22,637 nucleotides of DNA, from contig CAZDKY010000058.1 of the NCBI GenBank assembly GCA_964506505.1, positions 1 through 22,637 on the forward strand, read 5' to 3'. Of the stretch, positions 1-6,320 are shown piece by piece (position 1 is the first letter of the stretch; every line of letters begins with the position of its first letter). The DNA is from M55B129 sp964506505 (GTDB taxonomy: Bacteria > Bacillota > Dethiobacteria > DTU022). Both the position numbers and the translations under genes were made by a program. The notes under the pieces are model-generated. The model saw only the letters and a program-made list of their open reading frames with translations. It did no database searches and was not told the origin of the DNA.

Positions 1-82
1 CCATACCGAACACGGCCGTTAAGTCCTCCAGCGCCGATGGTACTCGGGGCGCAAGCCCCCGGGAGAGTAGGTCCCCGCCAGA
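1..82 (+). rRNA. rrf: 5S ribosomal RNA, 3' part (5' end outside window)
   Basis: The first ~82 bases match the 3' two thirds of bacterial 5S rRNA: the CCGAACACGG loop-B/C block, then AGCGCCGATGGTACT, the GGGGCGCAAGCCCC helix-IV hairpin and the GGGAGAGTAGGTC strand. About 35 bases of the 5' side lie left of the window, so this is the tail of an rRNA operon. The mature 3' end is estimated near 81-82 and was not mapped. Confidence 0.95.
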
Positions 83-96
83 AAACTTTTTCCAAC

Positions 97-131
97 AGGT
101 CTCCCTTGTACACAGGGAGGCCTTCCTAATT
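97..131 (+). terminator. probable rRNA-operon terminator hairpin
   Basis: Bases 97-106 pair with 114-123 (10 bp including one G-U) around a 7-base loop TGTACAC. The following tract TCCTAATT is only weakly U-rich. Its position 15 bases after the 5S end fits a terminator or RNase processing hairpin for the rRNA operon; the poor U-run keeps confidence moderate. Confidence 0.5.
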
Positions 132-212
132 AAAAGACCGTAAAAATAAATCAATAAATTATGTGAACAAAGTCTATTCTGTTAAATTGTTGAAAAAAAA
201 GATTGCATTTTA

Positions 213-242
213 TTGACATATCCGGCACTTTACTATTATAAT
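213..242 (+). promoter_or_regulatory. sigma-A promoter for the Liv-type ABC operon
   Basis: TTGACA at 213-218 and TATAAT at 237-242 are both exact consensus hexamers, 18 bp apart. Transcription would start near 249, leaving an untranslated leader of about 187 nt before the binding-protein start at 437. The gap 132-436 holds this promoter, a G10 tract and a possible small ORF; no known riboswitch was recognised in it. Confidence 0.85.
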
Positions 243-335
243 TTAGTATCATCTTTCTAAGTGGCAATATTAACCATAACATACATCCTACTAAATAATT
301 TAGACAAAACCTATCCTTGTATACGTATTTAGAAC

Positions 336-345
336 GGGGGGGGGG
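336..345 (+). repeat. G10 homopolymer in the operon leader
   Basis: Ten consecutive G residues interrupt an otherwise A/T-rich leader. The last G is also the first base of a possible GTG start (345-347), so the tract would act as the Shine-Dalgarno region of the upstream ORF. Homopolymers of this length are prone to slipped-strand length change and to sequencing error. Confidence 0.9.
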
Positions 346-440
346 TGAAGTGCAAAGAGATTCAGGGTAAAGATGTAAAAAGAAAAAACGCAAAGTATCG
401 TGGAGTTATTATTTTATTATCAAGGGGGTTTAAGGATTGA
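345..440 (+). CDS. possible 31-codon upstream ORF / leader peptide
   Basis: GTG at 345 opens a 31-codon frame, rich in Lys and Arg in its first half, which ends with TGA at 438-440. The stop overlaps the TTG start (437-439) of the binding-protein gene, the arrangement expected for translational coupling. Codons 21-25 (405-419) read GTT ATT ATT TTA TTA, Val-Ile-Ile-Leu-Leu, directly before a branched-chain-type amino acid transporter operon, which recalls attenuation leader peptides. The Shine-Dalgarno would be the G10 tract, which is not canonical. The same codons are also what an A/T-rich stretch yields by chance, so coding status is uncertain. Confidence 0.35.
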   Translation: MKCKEIQGKDVKRKNAKYRGVIILLSRGFKD

Positions 441-1696
441 GGAAAAAGATTTGGGTACTCATTTTGATAGCTTTTTTTGCAACTGCGTTCATTGCCGGTT
501 GTGGAACAGGAGAAGACGGTGCTGCTGACGGAGATGAAACACATACAATTGTCGGCCTTTATCCTCTGACAGGTGTGTTGAGCACTTTTGGGGAAAATAG
601 TGCAGAAGTGGCCAAACTGGCAGCAGAAGATGTCAATGCATGGTTGGAATCTGAAGGAAAAGCATGGCAGCTTAGACTGGAAATCGATGATACGCAGACT
701 GAGGGACCTGTGGGGCTGCGTAAAATGCAGAGCTGGTATGGTGAAGGTGTGAAGTTCTTTGCCGGTCCCATGGGTAGCGGAGTGGCCCAGGAGATGCTTT
801 CTTTTGCCAACTCCAATCAGATATTTTACATTTCTCCATCTTCTACATCACCGGCTCTCGGTATTGCCGATGATTGGCTGTACCGCTTTTGCACTGACGA
901 TTCCATACAGGGACCGGCCATTGCTCTTGCTGCACAGGCCGCCGATGTTGAAAGTATGATTTTTTGCTGGCGCGGTGATACATGGGGTGATGGACTGCAG
1001 GGAGCGGCTGAAGCTACAGCGATTGAACTGGGAATGACCGTATATCCGGAAAAACTGCGTTATGATCCGATAAAGGAAGACTTCACTTCCGAAGCAGCCC
1101 TGCTTGATGAATATGTAACCGACCTCGTCAACCAGGGTGTGCCCCTGGAGAAAATTGGTTTTAACCTGATATCCTTCGAAGAAGCTGCACCGTTTATAGC
1201 TGAAGCAGCCAAGTATGATCAGCTGCATGAAATTGCTTGGATCGGCAGTGACGGCACAGCATATTCTGAGGCTATTCTCCAGCACCCGGTTGCTTCTGAA
1301 TTTGCCGCGGAGACCAAGTTCATTAACCCGATGAACCGCCCGGCGGAATTATCGGAACAGTCCAATTTTGACCATGTCCGAGATCATATTCAGGAAAAAC
1401 TGGGCCGGGAAACTGATGCCTATTCATACAATACCTACGACACCATCTGGGCTTTTGCCCTGGCCTTTGATGAAGTAGGCTACGATCCTGTCGCCGTGAG
1501 GGATGTGCTGCCTGAAGTAATTGATGAATGGTCACAGGTATACGGGGCAAGTGGTAATATTGTCCTTAATGAATATGGAGACCGGGCTTTTGCCGACTAC
1601 AACTACTGGATTTTGGATGAAAATCTGGAATGGGTTAACCCCGGTTACTATGATGGAGCTACCCAAACCATTAACTGGGAATGGGAAATTTACTAA
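437..1696 (+). CDS. Liv-type ABC transporter substrate-binding lipoprotein
   Basis: This 419-aa protein is the extracellular ligand receptor of the importer encoded by the next four genes. A lipoprotein signal peptide is clear: basic MRKK, a hydrophobic stretch, and a lipobox I19-A20-G21-C22, so Cys22 would be lipidated and anchor the protein to the membrane. The mature part fits the type-1 periplasmic-binding fold (Peripla_BP_6, LivJ/LivK-like): the opening IVGLYPLTGVLSTFG and the SPSSTSPAL ligand-loop motif near residue 135 are typical. TTG is the only start that keeps the signal peptide, because an in-frame TAA stop lies at 431-433; AAGGGGG at 422-428 is the ribosome binding site. The ligand is not deducible; branched-chain amino acids, amides, urea and aromatic acids are all bound by this family. 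Confidence 0.9.
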   Translation: MRKKIWVLILIAFFATAFIAGCGTGEDGAADGDETHTIVGLYPLTGVLSTFGENSAEVAKLAAEDVNAWLESEGKAWQLRLEIDDTQTEGPVGLRKMQSWYGEGVKFFAGPMGSGVAQEMLSFANSNQIFYISPSSTSPALGIADDWLYRFCTDDSIQGPAIALAAQAADVESMIFCWRGDTWGDGLQGAAEATAIELGMTVYPEKLRYDPIKEDFTSEAALLDEYVTDLVNQGVPLEKIGFNLISFEEAAPFIAEAAKYDQLHEIAWIGSDGTAYSEAILQHPVASEFAAETKFINPMNRPAELSEQSNFDHVRDHIQEKLGRETDAYSYNTYDTIWAFALAFDEVGYDPVAVRDVLPEVIDEWSQVYGASGNIVLNEYGDRAFADYNYWILDENLEWVNPGYYDGATQTINWEWEIY

Positions 1697-1720
1697 GATA
1701 ATGAGTGAGATCTGAAAAAG

Positions 1721-1745
1721 GGGGTCGGGGATGTTCCCCGACCTC
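1721..1745 (+). terminator. intra-operon hairpin after the binding-protein gene
   Basis: GGTCGGGG (1723-1730) pairs perfectly with CCCCGACC (1736-1743) around the loop ATGTT, and the stem can extend by two more pairs. Only CCGTTT follows, so it would be a leaky terminator or a 3' mRNA-stabilising hairpin. In such operons this lets the binding protein exceed the membrane components. The next gene starts 20 bases later. Confidence 0.6.
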
Positions 1746-1764
1746 CGTTTAAGGTGGTGAGCAG

Positions 1765-2535
1765 GTGAGCAATTTACTAATTACAGAAAATGTTACAAAA
1801 ACTTTTGAAGGATTGGTAGCTGTAAACAGCGCCAGTATTGTAGTGAAAGAAAATACATTCACAATGTTAATCGGCCCTAATGGAAGCGGTAAAACGACAT
1901 TGATCAACTCGTGTACCGGCATTCTCAAACCGACTTCCGGGAGGGTTATTTTTGACGACCAGGATATTACGGGGTGGAAACCTCATGAGATTTATAAGCT
2001 GGGATTTGTTCGCAGCTTTCAGATTCCCTTACCTTTTGTTGGATTGACAGTTTTGGACAATGTGCTTGGAGCAATGAGAAATCCGGGTGAATGGCCTATT
2101 ACAGCTCCCATAGCAAAGAAGTGGTTGGATGTTGAAGAAGAAAATATGGAAAGAGCCATGAATATACTTGGCAAAGTTGGTTTGGATAAATACTGGCATC
2201 TGCCCAGCAGTTCTCTTGGAGCGGCCCAGCTGAAAATGCTCGAAGTTGCCAAGGGACTTTCAGCCGGCGCCAAAATGATTGCTTTAGATGAGCCAATAGG
2301 CGGTGTTGATCCTGCTTCAGCTCATGAGATCCTTTCTCATGTGGCGGATCTGAAGGAGGAAGAAGGATTAACTTTTTTGGTGGTTGAACACAGGATCGAT
2401 ATTGCCGCACCATTTGCCGATTACGTGTATGCTATGGATCTGGGTACCATTATTTCCGAAGGGACCCCCGGGCGCGTCCTCAATGATCCGAAGGTAATCG
2501 AAGTTTATCTTGGCAAGGGGGTCGGATCATGTTAG
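1765..2535 (+). CDS. livG: Liv-type ABC transporter ATP-binding protein (LivG-like)
   Basis: This 256-aa ATPase would drive import on the cytoplasmic face as a heterodimer with the next gene product. Visible motifs are Walker A GPNGSGKT (37-44), Q-loop Q86, Walker B MIALDE (171-176) and the H-loop His209. The C-terminal part matches the BCA_ABC_TP_C-type tail of LivG. The ABC signature is unusual: residues 150-155 read SLGAAQ where LivG proteins normally have LSYGQQ, so both the Ser and the central Gly are replaced. The segment after Walker B reads DEPIGGVDPA instead of the common DEPAAGLNP. The start is GTG 1765, preceded by AAGGTGG at 1751-1757. The gene overlaps the next one by 7 bases. 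Confidence 0.9.
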   Translation: MSNLLITENVTKTFEGLVAVNSASIVVKENTFTMLIGPNGSGKTTLINSCTGILKPTSGRVIFDDQDITGWKPHEIYKLGFVRSFQIPLPFVGLTVLDNVLGAMRNPGEWPITAPIAKKWLDVEEENMERAMNILGKVGLDKYWHLPSSSLGAAQLKMLEVAKGLSAGAKMIALDEPIGGVDPASAHEILSHVADLKEEEGLTFLVVEHRIDIAAPFADYVYAMDLGTIISEGTPGRVLNDPKVIEVYLGKGVGSC

Positions 2536-3299
2536 AAGTTAAAAAATTGAATTCTGGATATGGGAAACTGCAGGTCCTTTATGATTTGAACATCCAGGTG
2601 CCTGATAAAGGTCTAACGGTAGTTGTCGGTCCGAACGGTGCCGGAAAGACCACTCTGCTGTGCAGCATTATGGGCATTGCCAGAGTTTTTTCAGGGGAGA
2701 TCATTTTTGAAGGTACTTCTCTGATGGGGGAGTTGACTCATAACCTGGCAAAAAAGGGAATTTCTTATGTTCCGCAGATGGGTAATGTTTTTGCAGAATT
2801 GACAGTGATGGATAATTTACATATGGCCGGGTACATGCTTTCTAAAGAGGAAGCAAAAGATAAAGCGGCACAGATGACTGATATTTTCCCGGTTCTAAAG
2901 AAATTTATTCAACGCAAGGCAGGAACTCTAAGCGGTGGCGAAAGAAGGATGCTGGCCATTGCCATGGGCTTGATGAAAAAACCAAAGCTTATGCTTCTGG
3001 ACGAGTTAAGCACCGATTTGGCACCAATTATTGCTGAACGGGTGATGTTGGAAGTTTCAAGAATGCGCGATGAGCTTGGAATTACCATTTTAATGGTCGA
3101 GCAAATGGCTAAAAGGGCCCTGGAAATTGGTGACACCGCTTACCTGCTGGTCAGCGGTGAGGTACGGTATACTGGTATAGCGGATGATCTCCTCCATGAG
3201 CCGGAACTCTGTTCGATGTACCTGGGAATAAAGCCTGCAACTGGAAAAGACGACAACTTCGAGTTATCGGTTTCGGAAGAGGGGAGTGAGGATAGTTAA
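2529..3299 (+). CDS. livF: Liv-type ABC transporter ATP-binding protein (LivF-like)
   Basis: This 256-aa second ATPase has Walker A GPNGAGKT (34-41), the intact signature LSGGE (134-138) and Walker B LMLLDE (154-159). The H-loop position reads VEQ with Gln191 instead of His, which is usual in LivF. The D-loop region reads DELSTDLAP where DEPSLGLAP is typical, so the Walker B Glu is kept but the following Pro is lost. ATG 2529 lies inside the end of the previous gene, with AAGGGGG at 2515-2521 as ribosome binding site, so translation is probably coupled. The last ~20 residues form an acidic Ser/Glu-rich tail. The stop at 3297-3299 abuts the next start. Confidence 0.9.
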   Translation: MLEVKKLNSGYGKLQVLYDLNIQVPDKGLTVVVGPNGAGKTTLLCSIMGIARVFSGEIIFEGTSLMGELTHNLAKKGISYVPQMGNVFAELTVMDNLHMAGYMLSKEEAKDKAAQMTDIFPVLKKFIQRKAGTLSGGERRMLAIAMGLMKKPKLMLLDELSTDLAPIIAERVMLEVSRMRDELGITILMVEQMAKRALEIGDTAYLLVSGEVRYTGIADDLLHEPELCSMYLGIKPATGKDDNFELSVSEEGSEDS

Positions 3300-4238
3300 A
3301 TGGCACCCTGGATGGCTAGCGGTCTTATTTATGCCAGCGGTCTTGCACTGACGGCAGGCAGCATAACCCTACTTTACATAACAACACGAACTTTTAACTT
3401 TGCTGTAGCAAGTCTGGCAACAGTTGGTTTTTATGTTACCTACTCGGGAGTTGCTCTTTACGGTGGACTACCTTATCAATATTATCCTTTTGTAATTATT
3501 GTTGGTGCAGTTCTTGGTTTAATCTGTTATTATGCATTAAACAGACATTTATTAAGGCGTAATGCAGCAGAGATTACTCTGATGATGTCAACTCTGGGTT
3601 ACGATCTTGTTCTGCTGTCTTTCATCCAAATGTACGCTGATTTTCTTACTAATTCTTACCGGCTTTTTCCTCGGCGTGTCACTATGAATATATACGATTT
3701 TGAATTGTTTGGGGAAAACGCGGCAGCTTTTCTGCTGCCGATAATTGCTATTGTTGTTTTGACTCTTCTGCACCTTTTTCTTACCCGGACCAAGTTTGGT
3801 GTAGCCATGCGGGCGACAATTGAAAATCCTGTCCTGGCAGGCGCGTCAGGAATTAATTCTGATCGTGTTTATATGGTTTCATGGATTATTGCCGGGGGAA
3901 TGGCAGCCCTTGGAGGATCCTTCATGGCTATGGCTATGACCGGGACTCCGGTTATGGGCATGTATACCATACCAATGATGTTCGCCGGAGCAATTCTTGG
4001 CGGGCTGGGCAGTTTATACGGAGGAATCCTCGGCGGATTTGTTATCGGTATGACCGAATACGCCGGAGTATTTGCTCTTTCCCAGCACTTTGGCCCCTGG
4101 GTACTTGGTTACAGGATGGGTATACCTCTCATGTTGATGGTAATAACATTACTATTGTTCCCAAGAGGATTGGCTGGTATCCCCTTGTTCAAGCTGCTTG
4201 GATCACTGACAGGGAAAAAGAGAGGTGCTGGTGTATGA
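3300..4238 (+). CDS. livH: Liv-type ABC transporter permease (LivH-like)
   Basis: This 312-aa integral membrane protein has about eight hydrophobic segments, as expected for BPD_transp_2 permeases of the branched-chain amino acid importer family. The N-terminal half keeps the family pattern GLALTAGSITLLY followed by TFNFAVASLATVG, a divergent version of the LivH block usually reading NFAHGE. The region around residues 160-180 (TRTKFGVAMRATIENPVLAGASGIN) is the cytoplasmic coupling loop that contacts the ATPases. Its ATG directly follows the TAA of the preceding gene with no gap, and its own TGA overlaps the next ATG by four bases (ATGA). The ligand is unknown. Confidence 0.9.
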   Translation: MAPWMASGLIYASGLALTAGSITLLYITTRTFNFAVASLATVGFYVTYSGVALYGGLPYQYYPFVIIVGAVLGLICYYALNRHLLRRNAAEITLMMSTLGYDLVLLSFIQMYADFLTNSYRLFPRRVTMNIYDFELFGENAAAFLLPIIAIVVLTLLHLFLTRTKFGVAMRATIENPVLAGASGINSDRVYMVSWIIAGGMAALGGSFMAMAMTGTPVMGMYTIPMMFAGAILGGLGSLYGGILGGFVIGMTEYAGVFALSQHFGPWVLGYRMGIPLMLMVITLLLFPRGLAGIPLFKLLGSLTGKKRGAGV

Positions 4239-5395
4239 CTTCTGATAGCAATTTTATTGGTAAGGTAACTAAGTCAGTATTTTTCAGGGAAATATTGGTT
4301 TCGGTAATTATTCTCGCTCTCCTCGCTTTTTTACTGATTAGTCGAGGGGTCCCGATTATTCTCACAATATTTATTGAGTTTGCAATATTTGCCATCATAA
4401 CAATGAGTTTGAATCTGGAAACAGGTTATACCGGTATACCACAGTTTGGTCGAGTAGCAGCTGTTATAGTTGGGGCTTTTGCAGTGGGCGCTTTTCCGGG
4501 TCGGATCATGGCCATGTTTATGGGGCTTCCTTATGGTGTCGAATATGCTTCAGATACTGTAAATTTTAAAGTAGTCCCTCAAATTAATGAACTTCTGGTT
4601 AGCAGCTGGTTGATGTCGCTTGGATTTTTACTGTTGTGTGTCATAGTCGCCGGCGTTTTTGGCGCGGCGATTGGATGGCTTATTTCACGGCCAGCTATAA
4701 GATTGAAAGAGGCTTATCTTGGCATATCACTGCTGGCCTTTGGTGACTTTTTCATGTGGGTTGGCCATAACTGGAAGGGAATGGTCGGAGGCAGCGTGCC
4801 CGTTTATGTCCCTGACCCTTTCCGGATTTTCTCGATTAATCGTTTTACGGTCATTGTTCTGGTTATCTTTGTAATTACTTTCCTGGTCTATATTTACCTC
4901 AATAAATTAACGAAATCTCCTTTTGGGCGGAATTTACGGATGGTTAGAGATAATGATGTCTCTGCTGCAGCTGCGGGTATCAACGTTGTCCAGGTAAGAA
5001 CTCAGAGCCTGGTGATCGGTTCGGCTCTGGCAGCCATTGCCGGTGGATTGTATGTTGTTTATACAGGAACAGTGGCGGCAATCGGTTTTCAGAGACTGAC
5101 TTTTACTTTCTGGCCCTGGGCTTTTATGATGCTTGGTGGTATTGGCAGCAACATTGGAGTTCTCCTCGGTGTATTCCTGCTTACTATTTTAAGAACAATG
5201 ATCATTATTTTCCGTTCTCAGTGGTTTGGTTTTCTGCTTAATGTGGGTATTGATCCCCTCTGGCTCGAGTTTACATTGATGGGTGCAGTGATTATTGTTG
5301 TTATCCTGTTTATGCCCCACGGGCTTGTTCCAGAGAAAGTTGAGCCAATGCTCCCGGCAAGCAGAGTCAAAAAAATCATAGCCCGCAGGCAATAA
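4235..5395 (+). CDS. livM: Liv-type ABC transporter permease (LivM-like)
   Basis: The fifth and last gene of the operon encodes a 386-aa permease that would pair with the LivH-like protein to form the channel. Family landmarks are SLNLETGYTGIPQFGRVAA near residue 65, AIRLKEAYLGISLLAFGDF near residue 155, and the coupling loop KSPFGRNLRMVRDNDVSAAAAGIN near 225. The frame is open upstream to 3881, but that extension lies inside livH and has no membrane character; the ATGA overlap at 4235-4238 and the match to LivM length support this start. The C-terminus ends with LFMPHGLVPEKVEP and a short basic tail. A strong terminator follows at once. Confidence 0.9.
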   Translation: MTSDSNFIGKVTKSVFFREILVSVIILALLAFLLISRGVPIILTIFIEFAIFAIITMSLNLETGYTGIPQFGRVAAVIVGAFAVGAFPGRIMAMFMGLPYGVEYASDTVNFKVVPQINELLVSSWLMSLGFLLLCVIVAGVFGAAIGWLISRPAIRLKEAYLGISLLAFGDFFMWVGHNWKGMVGGSVPVYVPDPFRIFSINRFTVIVLVIFVITFLVYIYLNKLTKSPFGRNLRMVRDNDVSAAAAGINVVQVRTQSLVIGSALAAIAGGLYVVYTGTVAAIGFQRLTFTFWPWAFMMLGGIGSNIGVLLGVFLLTILRTMIIIFRSQWFGFLLNVGIDPLWLEFTLMGAVIIVVILFMPHGLVPEKVEPMLPASRVKKIIARRQ

Positions 5396-5415
5396 TAATA
5401 TCGAAGGACAAATCA

Positions 5416-5470
5416 GAATAATAAAGATGGAGCCTGTCTCTTGAAGGGCTCCATCTTTATTATTCTATTT
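5416..5470 (+). terminator. very long bidirectional intrinsic terminator
   Basis: Bases 5416-5434 pair without mismatch with 5447-5465, a 19-bp stem with a 12-base loop. The GC-rich core is GATGGAGCC/GGCTCCATC, flanked by AATAATAAA and TTTATTATT, so the U-tract is folded into the stem and there is an equivalent U-run on the other strand. It closes the ABC operon. Confidence 0.85.
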
Positions 5471-5602
5471 CATACTTAATGGTATAAGGGTTTTTTATTG
5501 AAAGTTTTAAGATAGTACGAATTGTGTCAAGAACGATATCATGGTAAATTTATAACAGGTAAAATTATTTTAAGATTTGCAGAATGGAGGAATCAGGAAG
5601 CC

Positions 5603-5851
5603 ATGGCCCAAAATTCCGTTAAGATCGGGATAATAATGCTAATTGCCTGGGTCATTCCCCTGTTCGGTTTTCTCCTGGCCGGCATCGGTTTAGTTTTGGC
5701 CATAGTAGCCTGTGCTGTTGAAAAAAACGCCATGGCCAGGGCCGGTTTGTTTCTTAATGCCCTGGGTATTGGGCTTTCTGCTCTCTATATTGCTGTCGGT
5801 ATTTTTCTTTTATCGTCAGGGTTACTGGAACCGCTCATACCTGCTCCCTGA
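5603..5851 (+). CDS. small two-helix membrane protein of unknown function
   Basis: An 82-aa hydrophobic protein with two predicted transmembrane segments, roughly residues 8-38 (a long or kinked helix rich in Ile, Leu, Gly) and 48-73, joined by a short polar loop EKNAMARAG. I do not recognise the family; the shape resembles small DUF4190/DUF4064-like membrane proteins, but this is only a resemblance. ATG 5603 is chosen because GGAGG (5586-5590) and AGGAAG (5595-5600) precede it, although neither is ideally spaced; the frame is open up to an earlier TTG near 5522. It is isolated between the ABC operon terminator and a convergent gene, with no clear promoter found. Confidence 0.55.
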   Translation: MAQNSVKIGIIMLIAWVIPLFGFLLAGIGLVLAIVACAVEKNAMARAGLFLNALGIGLSALYIAVGIFLLSSGLLEPLIPAP

Positions 5852-5920
5852 AATAAAGGGTATTATTTAGCCTGCATTAATCCATATCATTTAATCAAGT
5901 TAAATCTTTAAGGTGGCTTG

Positions 5921-6313
5921 TTAAAGTGAAATAAGGTATGGCTTAGCCAGCAAGATGGCCGTTATATCGTGCATATTACTTATTTTGCCAACCTTATGAT
6001 GATCCTTAAGCTTGTAGTAGTCCAGACATGTGCCACATGAAAGAATGGTTACGCCATTTTTTTGCAGTACAGTCAGCTCCTCGATAACAGGCGATCCCGT
6101 AGAAGTCAGTTTAACGCCTGCATTGATTAAAATGATCGTCGCAGGGGGATTTTCCTGACCGGACAGGGTATGGATGAAGTTGCGCATCAGGATTTCCCCC
6201 AGTTCATCGCTTCCTCTGCCCAGTTTGTCATTGCTGATGAAAAGAACTGTTTCTTCCTGACAGTCAACTGCTTTTATTTTACTTTCAGGCATGATTACTG
6301 TTTTCTCCTTCAT
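5921..6313 (-). CDS. yedF: YedF-like DsrE-family protein lacking the TusA domain
   Basis: This 130-aa protein matches the C-terminal DsrE-like half of the selenium-associated sulfurtransferase-like protein YedF: TVLFISNDKLGRGSDELGEILM near residue 22, the ILINAGVKLT strand, and the paired cysteines C93-G-T-C96 in a CGTCLDYYKL motif, followed by VGKISNM. Full YedF proteins carry about 70 more N-terminal residues forming a TusA domain with a Cys-Pro motif; here only ~20 residues precede the DsrE fold. The gene is last of a three-gene minus-strand operon, 7 bases after the desulfurase. The ATG at 6313 has a poorly spaced AGGG; Met8 (ATG at 6292) preceded by AAGGAG is an alternative. The role in persulfide or selenide handling is inferred. 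Confidence 0.8.
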   Translation of the reverse strand: MKEKTVIMPESKIKAVDCQEETVLFISNDKLGRGSDELGEILMRNFIHTLSGQENPPATIILINAGVKLTSTGSPVIEELTVLQKNGVTILSCGTCLDYYKLKDHHKVGKISNMHDITAILLAKPYLISL

Positions 6314-6320
6314 TTATTTT

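Noticed and set aside
319..328. ATACGTAT palindrome (321-328) in the ABC operon leader
   Set aside because: An 8-base palindrome in an A/T-rich region is expected by chance, and no second copy or regulator supports it.
250..344. Riboswitch or T-box in the long ABC operon leader
   Set aside because: No recognised aptamer core, T-box sequence or terminator/antiterminator pair could be found; it is A/T-rich apart from the G10 tract.
848..1285. Long minus-strand open frame inside the binding-protein gene
   Set aside because: Its translation has no domain character and it is fully covered by a clear lipoprotein gene on the plus strand; other long antisense frames inside ruvA, tgt and alaS were rejected for the same reason.
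3881..4234. Upstream extension of the LivM-like frame by 118 codons
   Set aside because: It lies inside livH, has no membrane character, and the ATGA overlap at 4235 gives a start with normal LivM length.
5906..5926. CTTTAA/TTAAAG hairpin between the convergent genes as a terminator
   Set aside because: The stem is six A/T-rich pairs with a 9-base loop and no U-run; too weak.
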